A stretch of 64,000 bases of DNA from E44-bin32 sp034430615. GTDB taxonomy: Bacteria > Chloroflexota > Anaerolineae > Anaerolineales > E44-bin32. The DNA lies in assembly GCA_034430615.1 (NCBI GenBank), contig DAOUEJ010000204.1, forward strand, positions 20,536-84,535, written 5' to 3'. Positions 8,806 through 16,014 of this stretch are shown in pieces. The first letter of the stretch is position 1. The number at the start of each line of letters is the position of its first letter. The position numbers and the translations under genes were made by a program. The notes beneath the pieces are model-generated. The model saw nothing but the letters and a program-made list of their open reading frames with translations. It did no database searches and was not told the DNA's origin.

Positions 8806-9459
8806 ATGCGCAACCTGGATCTCGAGACCTGGTCCCGTCGTGAGACTTATGAACACTTCCGGCAGGTGGATTACCCCCATTTCCAACTTACGGCAACCGT
8901 CGATATCACGGATTTTCACGCAGCCCTCATCCAGCGCTCGGCTTCCTTCAGCGTCGGGGTCATTTACTTGCTCGCACGGGCGGCGAACGAGAACGCATCA
9001 TTCCGCTTACGCATACGAGGTGACCAGGTCGTTGAGCATGAACGTGTTCATCCCTCATTCACCGTACTACTCGAGGATGAGCGTCTCAGTTTCTGCACGG
9101 TGACCTTCGATAGCGATTACCCAAGCTTCAGCCAGGCGGCACACGCACGCATCCAACAGGTTCGGGATGATCCCCTGCTTCAGGACAAGCCCGGGCAGGA
9201 TGACTTGCTATTCATGACCGGGATTCCCTGGGTTTCCTTCACCAGCATACTGCACCCGATCCACATGCATCCCCCCGATTCGGTGCCGCGCCTGGCATGG
9301 GGCCGCTTCTTCAAGGAACAAGACCGGCTCCGCATGCCGCTCTCCGTGCAAGTAAACCACGCTCTGATGGACGGCTTGCACGTCGGGCGGTACTTCGAGC
9401 TTGTAGAATCTCTGCTGATGGATCCGCAGGGCTTGCTCTCGACTCAAGACGCGGCGTAA
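8806..9459 (+). CDS. Type A chloramphenicol acetyltransferase-like protein
   Basis: 217 residues, the normal CAT monomer length of about 213-220. The active-site segment reads VNHALMDGLHVGRYF, with His185 in the place of the catalytic base and Asp189 in the place of the structural Asp of the HHxxxDG motif. Opening residues (RRETYEHFRQ and PHFQLTATVDIT) also match CAT. CAT forms a trimer that O-acetylates chloramphenicol with acetyl-CoA; many environmental members have unproven substrates, so resistance is not established. The ATG lies 7 bases after the upstream stop, so the two genes probably share a transcript. Confidence 0.8.
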   Translation: MRNLDLETWSRRETYEHFRQVDYPHFQLTATVDITDFHAALIQRSASFSVGVIYLLARAANENASFRLRIRGDQVVEHERVHPSFTVLLEDERLSFCTVTFDSDYPSFSQAAHARIQQVRDDPLLQDKPGQDDLLFMTGIPWVSFTSILHPIHMHPPDSVPRLAWGRFFKEQDRLRMPLSVQVNHALMDGLHVGRYFELVESLLMDPQGLLSTQDAA

Positions 9460-9570
9460 CGCCCAAGCCCCCTTGAGAGCTGGCGCAGGTCGCGAGGCGA
9501 TCTTCTTCTTGAGGTACTTGTGGATTTGACCCAGATGAGCTGACATTCTGGAAGAGGTAGGATCCAACCC

Positions 9571-9625
9571 ACTAATGTCATCCCGAGGCGTACTTTGCTG
9601 AGGGATACCCTTGAGAGCGGCGGAG
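9571..9625. repeat. Partial copy of the TGTCAT(T/C)CCGAG repeat
   Basis: TAATGTCATCCCGAGGCG followed by GCTGAGGGATACCC resembles the ends of the MITE-like repeats elsewhere in the window (three tandem copies near 34.2-34.7 kb), but it is short and incomplete. It lies in the 240-base gap upstream of the GNAT gene. Confidence 0.35.
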
Positions 9626-9698
9626 CATAAACTGTACCCGAACAAGCCAGGCTGCAGTTGATACTCAGGGTTACAATTCCCGCAGGAGAGGATATCCA

Positions 9699-10298
9699 AT
9701 GAACCGTGTTGACTTTCCCGATGAGCCCTCCCGGATCCCATCCGGCCTTAAGACGGACCAATTCATACTTCGGCCGCTGCGTGTGACCGACGTTGAGCTC
9801 GACTACGACGCCGTGATGTCCAGCCGGGCGATGTTGCGGGCATGGAGCCAGAGTGACTGGCCAGCAGAAATATTCACGCTTGAGGGCAACCTGGACGATC
9901 TCGAGCGCCACCAGCGTGAGCACGATGCTGGCAAAGCCTATACCTTCACCGTTATGAACCCAGAAGAAACACGCTCTCTGGGATGCGCATACATCAATCC
10001 TCTTCCGTTGGAACTTCAGGAGATCCAACTAAGCACTGACCTGGCAGATGCCAAACCCATGCAGGCTGCTTTTGCTCGCTTCTGGGTTCGCCGGTCTCTC
10101 CAGGAGGAAAAGCTTGATCTGCGACTTCTCAAGGAGCTCATGGCCTGGTTTCGTGACGAATGGCTCATCGCCGCTCTGTTCTTCCGGGCCAGCCCGGTGG
10201 ACAACCACCAGCAGTTCCTATTCACCTCGGCCGGACTCAATCGAATCCACCGGTTCGAGTCGCAGGAAAGTAATAGGACCTGGCTGGTATTCGGGTGA
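9699..10298 (+). CDS. GNAT-like acetyltransferase
   Basis: 199 residues. FILRPLRVTDVELDYDAVM at the N-terminus is typical of RimJ/RimL-like GNATs, and ETRSLGCAYINP matches the beta-4 strand before the acetyl-CoA loop. The rest is divergent, and the usual Q/RxxGxG/A loop is not evident, so catalytic competence is uncertain. AGGAGAGG lies 6-7 bases before the ATG. A separate transcription unit seems likely. It is followed by a repeat-containing gap. Confidence 0.6.
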   Translation: MNRVDFPDEPSRIPSGLKTDQFILRPLRVTDVELDYDAVMSSRAMLRAWSQSDWPAEIFTLEGNLDDLERHQREHDAGKAYTFTVMNPEETRSLGCAYINPLPLELQEIQLSTDLADAKPMQAAFARFWVRRSLQEEKLDLRLLKELMAWFRDEWLIAALFFRASPVDNHQQFLFTSAGLNRIHRFESQESNRTWLVFG

Positions 10299-10353
10299 TG
10301 GATAGATCGAAGCTTTCCTTCCGAATTCACCCCGCTATGTGATTCCGCCCCCA

Positions 10354-10515
10354 TCGTGCCATTCCGAACCCGCAGGGTGAGGAATCCCCATGATGCCTCA
10401 GGGCTATGATGGCTCAATAGGGATCGGGCGAAATGTTTCATCCTTTCGGCCCAAACCATCGCAATAAGCACTCTGGGGAACCCTCGTCGCCATGCTTCTC
10501 GGGAAGACATTAAGG
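10354..10515. repeat. MITE-like palindromic repeat, diverged copy
   Basis: The left end reads GTGCCATTCCGAACCCGCAG, then GTGAGGAATCCCCATGATG; the right end reads CCCTCGTCGCCATGCTTCTC, then GGGAAGACATTAAGGG. The ends are inverted copies of each other (consensus TTAATGTCATTCCGAG ... CTCGGGATGACATTAA). It is about 162 bases with no coding capacity and falls in a gap between genes, as do the other copies. Confidence 0.6.
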
Positions 10516-10683
10516 GTAGACCGGGCAGAATCAGTCCACAATGGCATATCCCAAAACGTACACTCGCTAGTTGTGAGATATCATTAAACGGTCGTAGGTG
10601 ACGGATCATTGGCGCTCGTATCACAACGTGGTTATTTACTCGAAGGATTTCTCTGCGCGTCGTTTCCGAACAGCTAGGATCGC

Positions 10684-11079
10684 GTGTTCACCTTAAAGGA
10701 GCAGGTCATACAGCTTGGAGCATTCTTAATCAGCCTGACGGTGAAAGATATCCATGCTTCGAAGGATTTCTATCAAAAGTTAGGTTTTCAGGTATTTGGC
10801 GGAGATGAATCACAGAATTGGCTGATCATGAAGAATGGTGATCATGTCATCGGGCTCTTCCAGGGGATGTTCGAGAGGAACACCCTCACCTTCAATCCTG
10901 GCTGGGATCGTGACGTACGCGAGCTTGACACATACACCGACATCCGTGAGCTGCAGCGCCATCTCAAGGAGCAGGGCGTGGAGCTCATCAGCGAGGTAGA
11001 TGAGAGCAGTTCCGGAGCCGCAAGCTTTGCCTTGGTGAACCCGGATGGAAATCCTATTCTCTTTGATCAGCACGTCTGA
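10684..11079 (+). CDS. VOC-family (glyoxalase-like) protein
   Basis: 131 residues with the beta-alpha-beta-beta-beta pattern of the vicinal-oxygen-chelate fold: LGAFLISLTVKDIHASKDFY at the start and FALVNPDGNPILFDQH at the end. The family includes glyoxalases, dioxygenases and resistance proteins; metal ligands cannot be assigned with confidence and no substrate is implied. The GTG at 10684 is used here with a weak AGGA. The best ribosome binding site in the region, AAAGGAG at 10694-10700, instead points to an ATA codon at about 10707, where homologues usually begin (inference). Confidence 0.7.
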   Translation: MFTLKEQVIQLGAFLISLTVKDIHASKDFYQKLGFQVFGGDESQNWLIMKNGDHVIGLFQGMFERNTLTFNPGWDRDVRELDTYTDIRELQRHLKEQGVELISEVDESSSGAASFALVNPDGNPILFDQHV

Positions 11080-11229
11080 GGCATCGTGCACGGCACCCAA
11101 TACCAGCTTGCTGCAGTCCGGTTGCACGAACACGAGCAAGGACAGCTTTACCGGCAGGATTGGATAGAGTAGGCTGGTCCCAATCCTGGCAGCACAACCT
11201 GCCCTTGATACAAACTTCGGACGGATTAC

Positions 11230-11616
11230 ATGGGCGATCGGCTCCCGTTCCACTTAATAGAGCGCTACCTGCAGTTCCACCCGCAAGCCCTTCAGGACCT
11301 GCTGCTCGAAGCACGCAACCTGGTATTCAAAGCCGCACCCCAGTCTTCCGAACACATCGCCTGGGGTGGATTCCTCTACCATGACGCGGACATCGGTGGA
11401 CCGGTTAAAGGGGCCATCTGTGATCTATCCATTCAACGCGACCACCTGCACGTGGGCTTTATCCACGGTGCATTCCTGCCCGACCCGGCTCGCTTGCTCC
11501 ACGGTGATCGAAAATCGAGGCGCAGCCTGACCCTGGACTCGCTCGAATCCACCCCTTGGCCAGCCTTGGAGACCCTGGTGGCCGCTGCAGCTGAGTATAT
11601 CCAGCGCTGGCGCTGA
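11230..11616 (+). CDS. DUF1801-like protein
   Basis: 128 residues. The pattern HPQALQDLLLEARNLVFKAAP, then EHIAWGGFLYHDAD and a C-terminal segment (WPALETLVAAAAEYIQRWR) fits the DUF1801/YdhG-like fold (an alpha/beta domain of about 110-140 residues of unknown function). No ribosome binding site is obvious before the ATG. It lies about 150 bases after the VOC gene on the same strand. Confidence 0.6.
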   Translation: MGDRLPFHLIERYLQFHPQALQDLLLEARNLVFKAAPQSSEHIAWGGFLYHDADIGGPVKGAICDLSIQRDHLHVGFIHGAFLPDPARLLHGDRKSRRSLTLDSLESTPWPALETLVAAAAEYIQRWR

Positions 11617-11665
11617 CAATATCCGAGTTTCTCTATACAATGGAGTTAACCCACTCCAACGAGGA

Positions 11666-12253
11666 ATGATGGATATCTCACCCACGGCCGAAGTCCGGTT
11701 GCGCAAGATCTTCAAACGCCTCAACCAATTCATGCTCCTCCTATGGCGACTCGGACTGGCCAGTTATGGCAACGGCAACAAATACGCCGGCTGGATCATG
11801 GTCATCAAGCATCGCGGCCGGAAGAGCGGGCTCATCCGTTATGCACCCGTGAATTACTTCGAGCAGGGCGAGTTCGTCTACTGCACGGCCGGGTTTGGCC
11901 CAAAGACGCATTGGTACCGCAACCTGCAGGTTGATCCGCAGGTTGAGCTCTGGCTGCCAAACGGCCGTTGGGCCGGCAGCGCCGAGGATATCAGCGATGA
12001 CCCACACAGCGTGGACCTCCTGCGCCAGGTCTTGATCGCCTCCGGCTTCGCCGGCCCGTTGTTCGGCGCAAACCCGCGCCGCCTCAGCGACGGTGACATC
12101 AAGCGCATGTTTGAGACCTACCGGCTGGTCCGCATTCGTAAAGAACAAGCCGTAACCGGACCAGGTGGGCCGGGCGAACTGGTCTGGATCTGGCCGTTGT
12201 CGACGTTCCTCCTGGCCGGCCTGCTCCTACGCCGGCGCAAGGAGCGCACATGA
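11666..12253 (+). CDS. Deazaflavin (F420)-dependent nitroreductase-like protein, Ddn family
   Basis: 195 residues. The core WIMVIKHRGRKSGLIRYAPV, then TAGFGPKTHWYRNLQVDP and VELWLPNGRW is diagnostic of the Ddn/DUF385 family, which binds F420 or related flavins in a split-barrel fold. An unusual C-terminal extension (residues 165-195) ends in a hydrophobic segment, IWPLSTFLLAGLLLRRRKER, that could anchor it to the membrane. GAGGA is immediately before two in-frame ATGs (11666, 11669); either may serve. Its stop overlaps the next gene's start in ATGA. Confidence 0.8.
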   Translation: MMDISPTAEVRLRKIFKRLNQFMLLLWRLGLASYGNGNKYAGWIMVIKHRGRKSGLIRYAPVNYFEQGEFVYCTAGFGPKTHWYRNLQVDPQVELWLPNGRWAGSAEDISDDPHSVDLLRQVLIASGFAGPLFGANPRRLSDGDIKRMFETYRLVRIRKEQAVTGPGGPGELVWIWPLSTFLLAGLLLRRRKERT

Positions 12254-12816
12254 CAAACGTGCTCGATTGGCTGCGGGTCGGTGACCTGCGATCGGATGGC
12301 ATGTCGAATGAAGTTGCAGCCTTCATCCTTGAGCACAATGAAATGTTTGACGACCTGTTGGCCGGGATCGATGATCAAGACCCGGTCGTGCGCGCCCGGA
12401 CGGCCGACGTACTGGAGAAAATCGGGCGACAGCGGCCCGACCTGATCCACCCGGCTCTTCCTGCGCTCACAGCAGCCGCGCGCCGGAAGGAAGCGGCGGT
12501 AAAGATGCATCTGGCAATGCTCTTCGGCCATCTCACGATCGATGAAGAACTGCGGGCTGACCTGTATGCGCTCCTGCGACATATGCTGGAGGAACCCGGC
12601 GTCTTCACCCGCAGCTGGGCGATCGCCTCGCTCTGCATTCTTGCCCGGCAGGAACCGGCCTACCAGCCCGAGATCTTGAACCGAATCGGCCGCCTCGCCA
12701 CGGATCCGAGCATCGCCATCCGCACCAGAGCCAGAAAAGCCATCTCCCTCCTGATCGACTCCTCGGCTCCCTTCCCCCCGGGTTGGGTGAAGAGCCACCA
12801 CCTCAGTCAACTCTGA
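12250..12816 (+). CDS. HEAT-repeat protein
   Basis: 188 residues made almost wholly of helical pairs with the HEAT pattern: DQDPVVRARTADVLEKIG, ALPALTAAARRKEAAVKMHL, TRSWAIASLCILARQ and DPSIAIRTRARKAISLL. HEAT arrays mediate protein contacts; PBS-lyase-type HEAT proteins are common in Chloroflexota. No catalytic motif is visible. It is translationally coupled by ATGA overlap to the Ddn-like gene and probably partners with it (inference). The 295 bases that follow hold no gene I can support. Confidence 0.75.
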   Translation: MTNVLDWLRVGDLRSDGMSNEVAAFILEHNEMFDDLLAGIDDQDPVVRARTADVLEKIGRQRPDLIHPALPALTAAARRKEAAVKMHLAMLFGHLTIDEELRADLYALLRHMLEEPGVFTRSWAIASLCILARQEPAYQPEILNRIGRLATDPSIAIRTRARKAISLLIDSSAPFPPGWVKSHHLSQL

Positions 12817-13111
12817 ACCAGAACAAAGAACAACTCCCCGGACATGCCGCCGCTGCCTGAAATCGGTTCAAATTCGAGTGACCTTGCCAGCAGGCTTCCG
12901 ACCATCGCCGACCACCGGAAAAACCAGGGCATGCAAAGGCCCGGAGCATCCCAACACGGGATCTCAAACCAACATCTTGGCTTGCAGGGTAGACTCTGGA
13001 ATAACCATTCCACGTCAACAAGAATGCCGAGAAGCATGTATGATTGATGCGGATCCCAGCCTACATTGCGAGGTGCAGCCCGCCTAAAGATACCCATCCG
13101 GGAGAAGCAAC

Positions 13112-14230
13112 ATGAAGCCCTGCCGGCTATACAGATCGATCCTGGCTCTCACATTCGTCCTGCTCGCGGATTGCGCATCCCCGAGCTCGCAGCCGGATCC
13201 TGACCTGCTTTCGACCGCCGTTGCTGCAACTCTCCAGGCGATTTCTTCACCCACACCACTCGAGCCCAGGGCGACACCGGCACCACCGACCCCCGAGATC
13301 ACGCTCTGGCTGGCCGATGGAGGCGGCGGGGACCGCATCTGGGTTCTGGGTGATGGCCAACCCCACCAGCGTTTGCTCCCTGTGAATGTCGGCGAATATT
13401 ACGGCTATGCCCGATCGACGAACCGCATCCTGATGGCCACCCGGTGGGGCGTCTACGGGGCTGGACCCGGAAATGTATCCGTGAGCGACCTCTCGATCCT
13501 GGAATTTGGCACCGGCCAGATCACGACCCTGCTCACCGACAATGTGGTCGAGGCGGCCTGGGCACCCAATGGCCGGGAGCTGGCGTATATCCTGGCCACC
13601 CCGACAACCTATGAACTTCACTGGCGCTCTGATGATGGGACCGACCACATCCTAGCCAGCGACGTGACTTTCACCTGGGGCATCTCACCCACAGGAGATA
13701 AAATCGCCTTCACACGCGAGAGCGGGTACGAGATCGACATCGACCCTGGTTTCTACGTGGTTGATGTCAGGACAGCTCAGGAGACCAAGCTTTCGGACGT
13801 GGACAAGTCCGGGACTGGCAGCATCGCCGACCGGCCATTCTGGAATTATGCCGGCGATGAGGTGATCCTTTCGCACTACAGCGGCCCGGGTGAGGCGCGC
13901 CTGGTGTGGGCTAAGGTCGATGGCAGCGAAACCCACGATCTCGGCCTGCAGTCCGGGAGCGGAGATCGCTGGGCGAACGTATCCATCCCCTATCTGCTTT
14001 GGGATCCGGATGGCGAACACTTGTACGCCGTCCAGGCGGCGTCGATCGGCGAAGGGGATATGGGTGGTCCCTCACCGCTCGTACGTTACCGCCTCGACCA
14101 CACCAACTGGACATTGAGCGAAGGGGAAAAGATAAGCGAACTTTTGACTGTTATCGGCTGGGCCGTTCCCGGCTACTCGCTCTGGATCTGGGACGCCCAG
14201 GGTGATATCCAGGAGTTTGTGCTCCCATGA
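13112..14230 (+). CDS. Lipoprotein with a TolB/WD40-like propeller
   Basis: 372 residues. The signal peptide ends in a lipobox, VLLADC, near residues 17-22, then a Ser/Thr/Pro-rich tether. The body shows repeated blade-like segments such as AAWAPNGRELAYIL, WGISPTGDKIAFTRE, FWNYAGDEVILSHY and LLWDPDGEHLYAV, the pattern of TolB-like PD40 propellers. It should be membrane-tethered outside the cell membrane and bind a ligand or protein; no enzymatic motif is seen. Confidence 0.75.
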   Translation: MKPCRLYRSILALTFVLLADCASPSSQPDPDLLSTAVAATLQAISSPTPLEPRATPAPPTPEITLWLADGGGGDRIWVLGDGQPHQRLLPVNVGEYYGYARSTNRILMATRWGVYGAGPGNVSVSDLSILEFGTGQITTLLTDNVVEAAWAPNGRELAYILATPTTYELHWRSDDGTDHILASDVTFTWGISPTGDKIAFTRESGYEIDIDPGFYVVDVRTAQETKLSDVDKSGTGSIADRPFWNYAGDEVILSHYSGPGEARLVWAKVDGSETHDLGLQSGSGDRWANVSIPYLLWDPDGEHLYAVQAASIGEGDMGGPSPLVRYRLDHTNWTLSEGEKISELLTVIGWAVPGYSLWIWDAQGDIQEFVLP

Positions 14231-14245
14231 CGCTCGATCTGCATT

Positions 14246-14695
14246 TTGCATGCTGTGCATTTCCACCGCACATTGCCAGAGCATGGAGAAGAAGTGGCCG
14301 GGATCATGCCCGAAAAGGAAGATGACATGCTTGATACGCAGTATAAGGCAGTGTTCAGGAAATGGATTTTTCAATCCACACTGGGTCTTATCGCCTACGC
14401 CGCCATCCAACGTTGCGGCGGGCGGCTTTACCCCTGGGGCTGGCTGCAGTTGCTGCGCGAACTGCGCCGGACAAGCTGGGTGAACGTCAACGGGGCGGGC
14501 ATGATCGAAGGCTACCGCGGCCTGGGGGGGACAGCGATCCTCTTCAGCGAAATGTATAAAAGCGTGCGGGAAGGTGGGTTCGAACACGCCGACCTTGTTC
14601 AAATCGGCGTCGAGAATTCCAACATGCAGCTCGAGCTGCGCGGCCTCGGGATCGAGTTCCACAAGACTCACCGTATTTATCAGCGGGATTTGTAG
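14246..14695 (+). pseudogene. Probable N-terminally truncated GNAT-like gene
   Basis: The last ~90 residues (GGRLYPWGWLQLLRELRRT, then GLGGTAILFSEMYKSV and LGIEFHKTHRIYQRDL) look like the C-terminal half of a GNAT-fold family of roughly 350-380 residues that I know from Chloroflexota. Only 149 codons are open here and the first ~45 do not look conserved. The missing N-terminal half suggests a remnant; expression as a short protein cannot be excluded. It begins only 15 bases after the propeller lipoprotein gene. Confidence 0.5.
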
Positions 14696-14744
14696 CGTGT
14701 TGCCTCATAGAACATAACGGGCAGCCTTCGCTGCCAGCAAGGAA

Positions 14745-15698
14745 GTGAATCTCTTGCCACCGATCCAACACAGCGACGAAAAACGAGCACAGCTTGGAAT
14801 CATCGAGCTCGCCTATGATACGTTCGGGAGCCCGGACCTCCCCCCACTCGTGCTGATTAGCGGTCTCGGCAACCAGCTCATCAGCTGGCGCGAGGAATTC
14901 TGCCACCAGTTAGCCCTGGAGGGATTCTTCGTCATCCGCTTTGATAACCGCGACGCCGGATTATCCACCCGCTTCGACCAGGCACCGACCCCCGGCGTGT
15001 TCTCGATCGGCTCAGCCGCCGTCTGGGGTACCCCCCTGCACACAGCCTACGATCTTTCCGATATGGCCGCCGATGTACTTGGATTGCTTGGTCATCTCGG
15101 GTTGGAGTCAACCCATATCCTGGGCGCTTCCTTGGGCGGCATGATCGCCCAGGCACTGGCAATCGAACACCCGGCACGCGTGCGCTCGTTGACACTGATG
15201 CTCACTACCCCACTGGGAAGTCGCCATCCCCTCCCCCACCCACGCTCGCTGGTCCTCTTCAGCCCTCCCGCGGTCGGGCTAGAAGCACAGGTTGAGCGCT
15301 ACCTGCGGGTCAAGCGCGCGCTGCGCGGCACGCGCTATGCGTTGGATGAGGCTGATCTCCGGGCACAGGCCAAACGGCTAGCTGAGCGTTCTCCCCGTCC
15401 AGCCAGCACCCGGCGGCAGCTGGCAGCCATTGCTGCTTATGGCAACAAGACCCGGGCCTTGCGGGAGCTGGATATCCCAACGCTGGTGATCCACGGTACT
15501 CAGGACCCACTTATTCCACCTGGCCATGCCCGCCGGCTTTCTGATTTGATCCCAGGAGCGAAATTGGTCCTGGTGGAGGGGCTGGGGCATGAATTCCCGC
15601 CTGGTGTCTGGCCGGAAATCTTGCCGGCGGTCACGTCTCATCTCAAGCATGCTGAGGATAGATTTGCTCTGGTACGACCCGGGACTGGCGGTACGTAG
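14745..15698 (+). CDS. Alpha/beta hydrolase
   Basis: 317 residues. PPLVLISGLGNQLISWREEF carries the oxyanion-hole strand; the nucleophile elbow is GASLGGM, with the Asp in HGTQDPLIPP and the His in VEGLGHEFPP completing a Ser-Asp-His triad. The set resembles aclacinomycin-methylesterase-like or lipase-like hydrolases; substrate unknown. The GTG at 14745 is only two bases from AAGGA, so the TTG at 14754, with better spacing, may be the true start. The 316 bases downstream hold only a small GGCCGGG/CCCGGCC hairpin at 15878-15897. Confidence 0.8.
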   Translation: MNLLPPIQHSDEKRAQLGIIELAYDTFGSPDLPPLVLISGLGNQLISWREEFCHQLALEGFFVIRFDNRDAGLSTRFDQAPTPGVFSIGSAAVWGTPLHTAYDLSDMAADVLGLLGHLGLESTHILGASLGGMIAQALAIEHPARVRSLTLMLTTPLGSRHPLPHPRSLVLFSPPAVGLEAQVERYLRVKRALRGTRYALDEADLRAQAKRLAERSPRPASTRRQLAAIAAYGNKTRALRELDIPTLVIHGTQDPLIPPGHARRLSDLIPGAKLVLVEGLGHEFPPGVWPEILPAVTSHLKHAEDRFALVRPGTGGT

Positions 15699-16014
15699 GT
15701 TGTGCTAGAGCTTCTAACCCGTATTGCAGGACCTTGCTGACTGATTTACCCAGCCCGGCGTGACTTCTCAATACTGGATCAAGATTGGCGCAGAAACTTC
15801 ATTCCGAATGGTCGATTACCGCACACCCTGTGATCTAATTTTAGGAAAAACACTAACCCGCGGATTGCGCTGAACGCGGCCGGGAGGACACCCGGCCGGA
15901 TTCAAGGATTCACCAGCGTTAAGTTCGATTTCCTGACCCAATAGATTCCTTGCGTTTGAAATTCCTCGATGAATATCCTCCATTATGCGAGCCTTCGGCG
16001 TATGATGTCTGGTT

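Noticed and set aside
8806..9459. Calling the CAT-like gene a resistance gene
   Set aside because: The catalytic His and family length are present, but chromosomal CAT-like proteins often act on other substrates; nothing in the context indicates resistance.
12864..12884. GGTTCAAATTCGAG looked like a tRNA T-arm
   Set aside because: No matching acceptor, D-arm or anticodon arm could be found around it, so it is not a tRNA gene.
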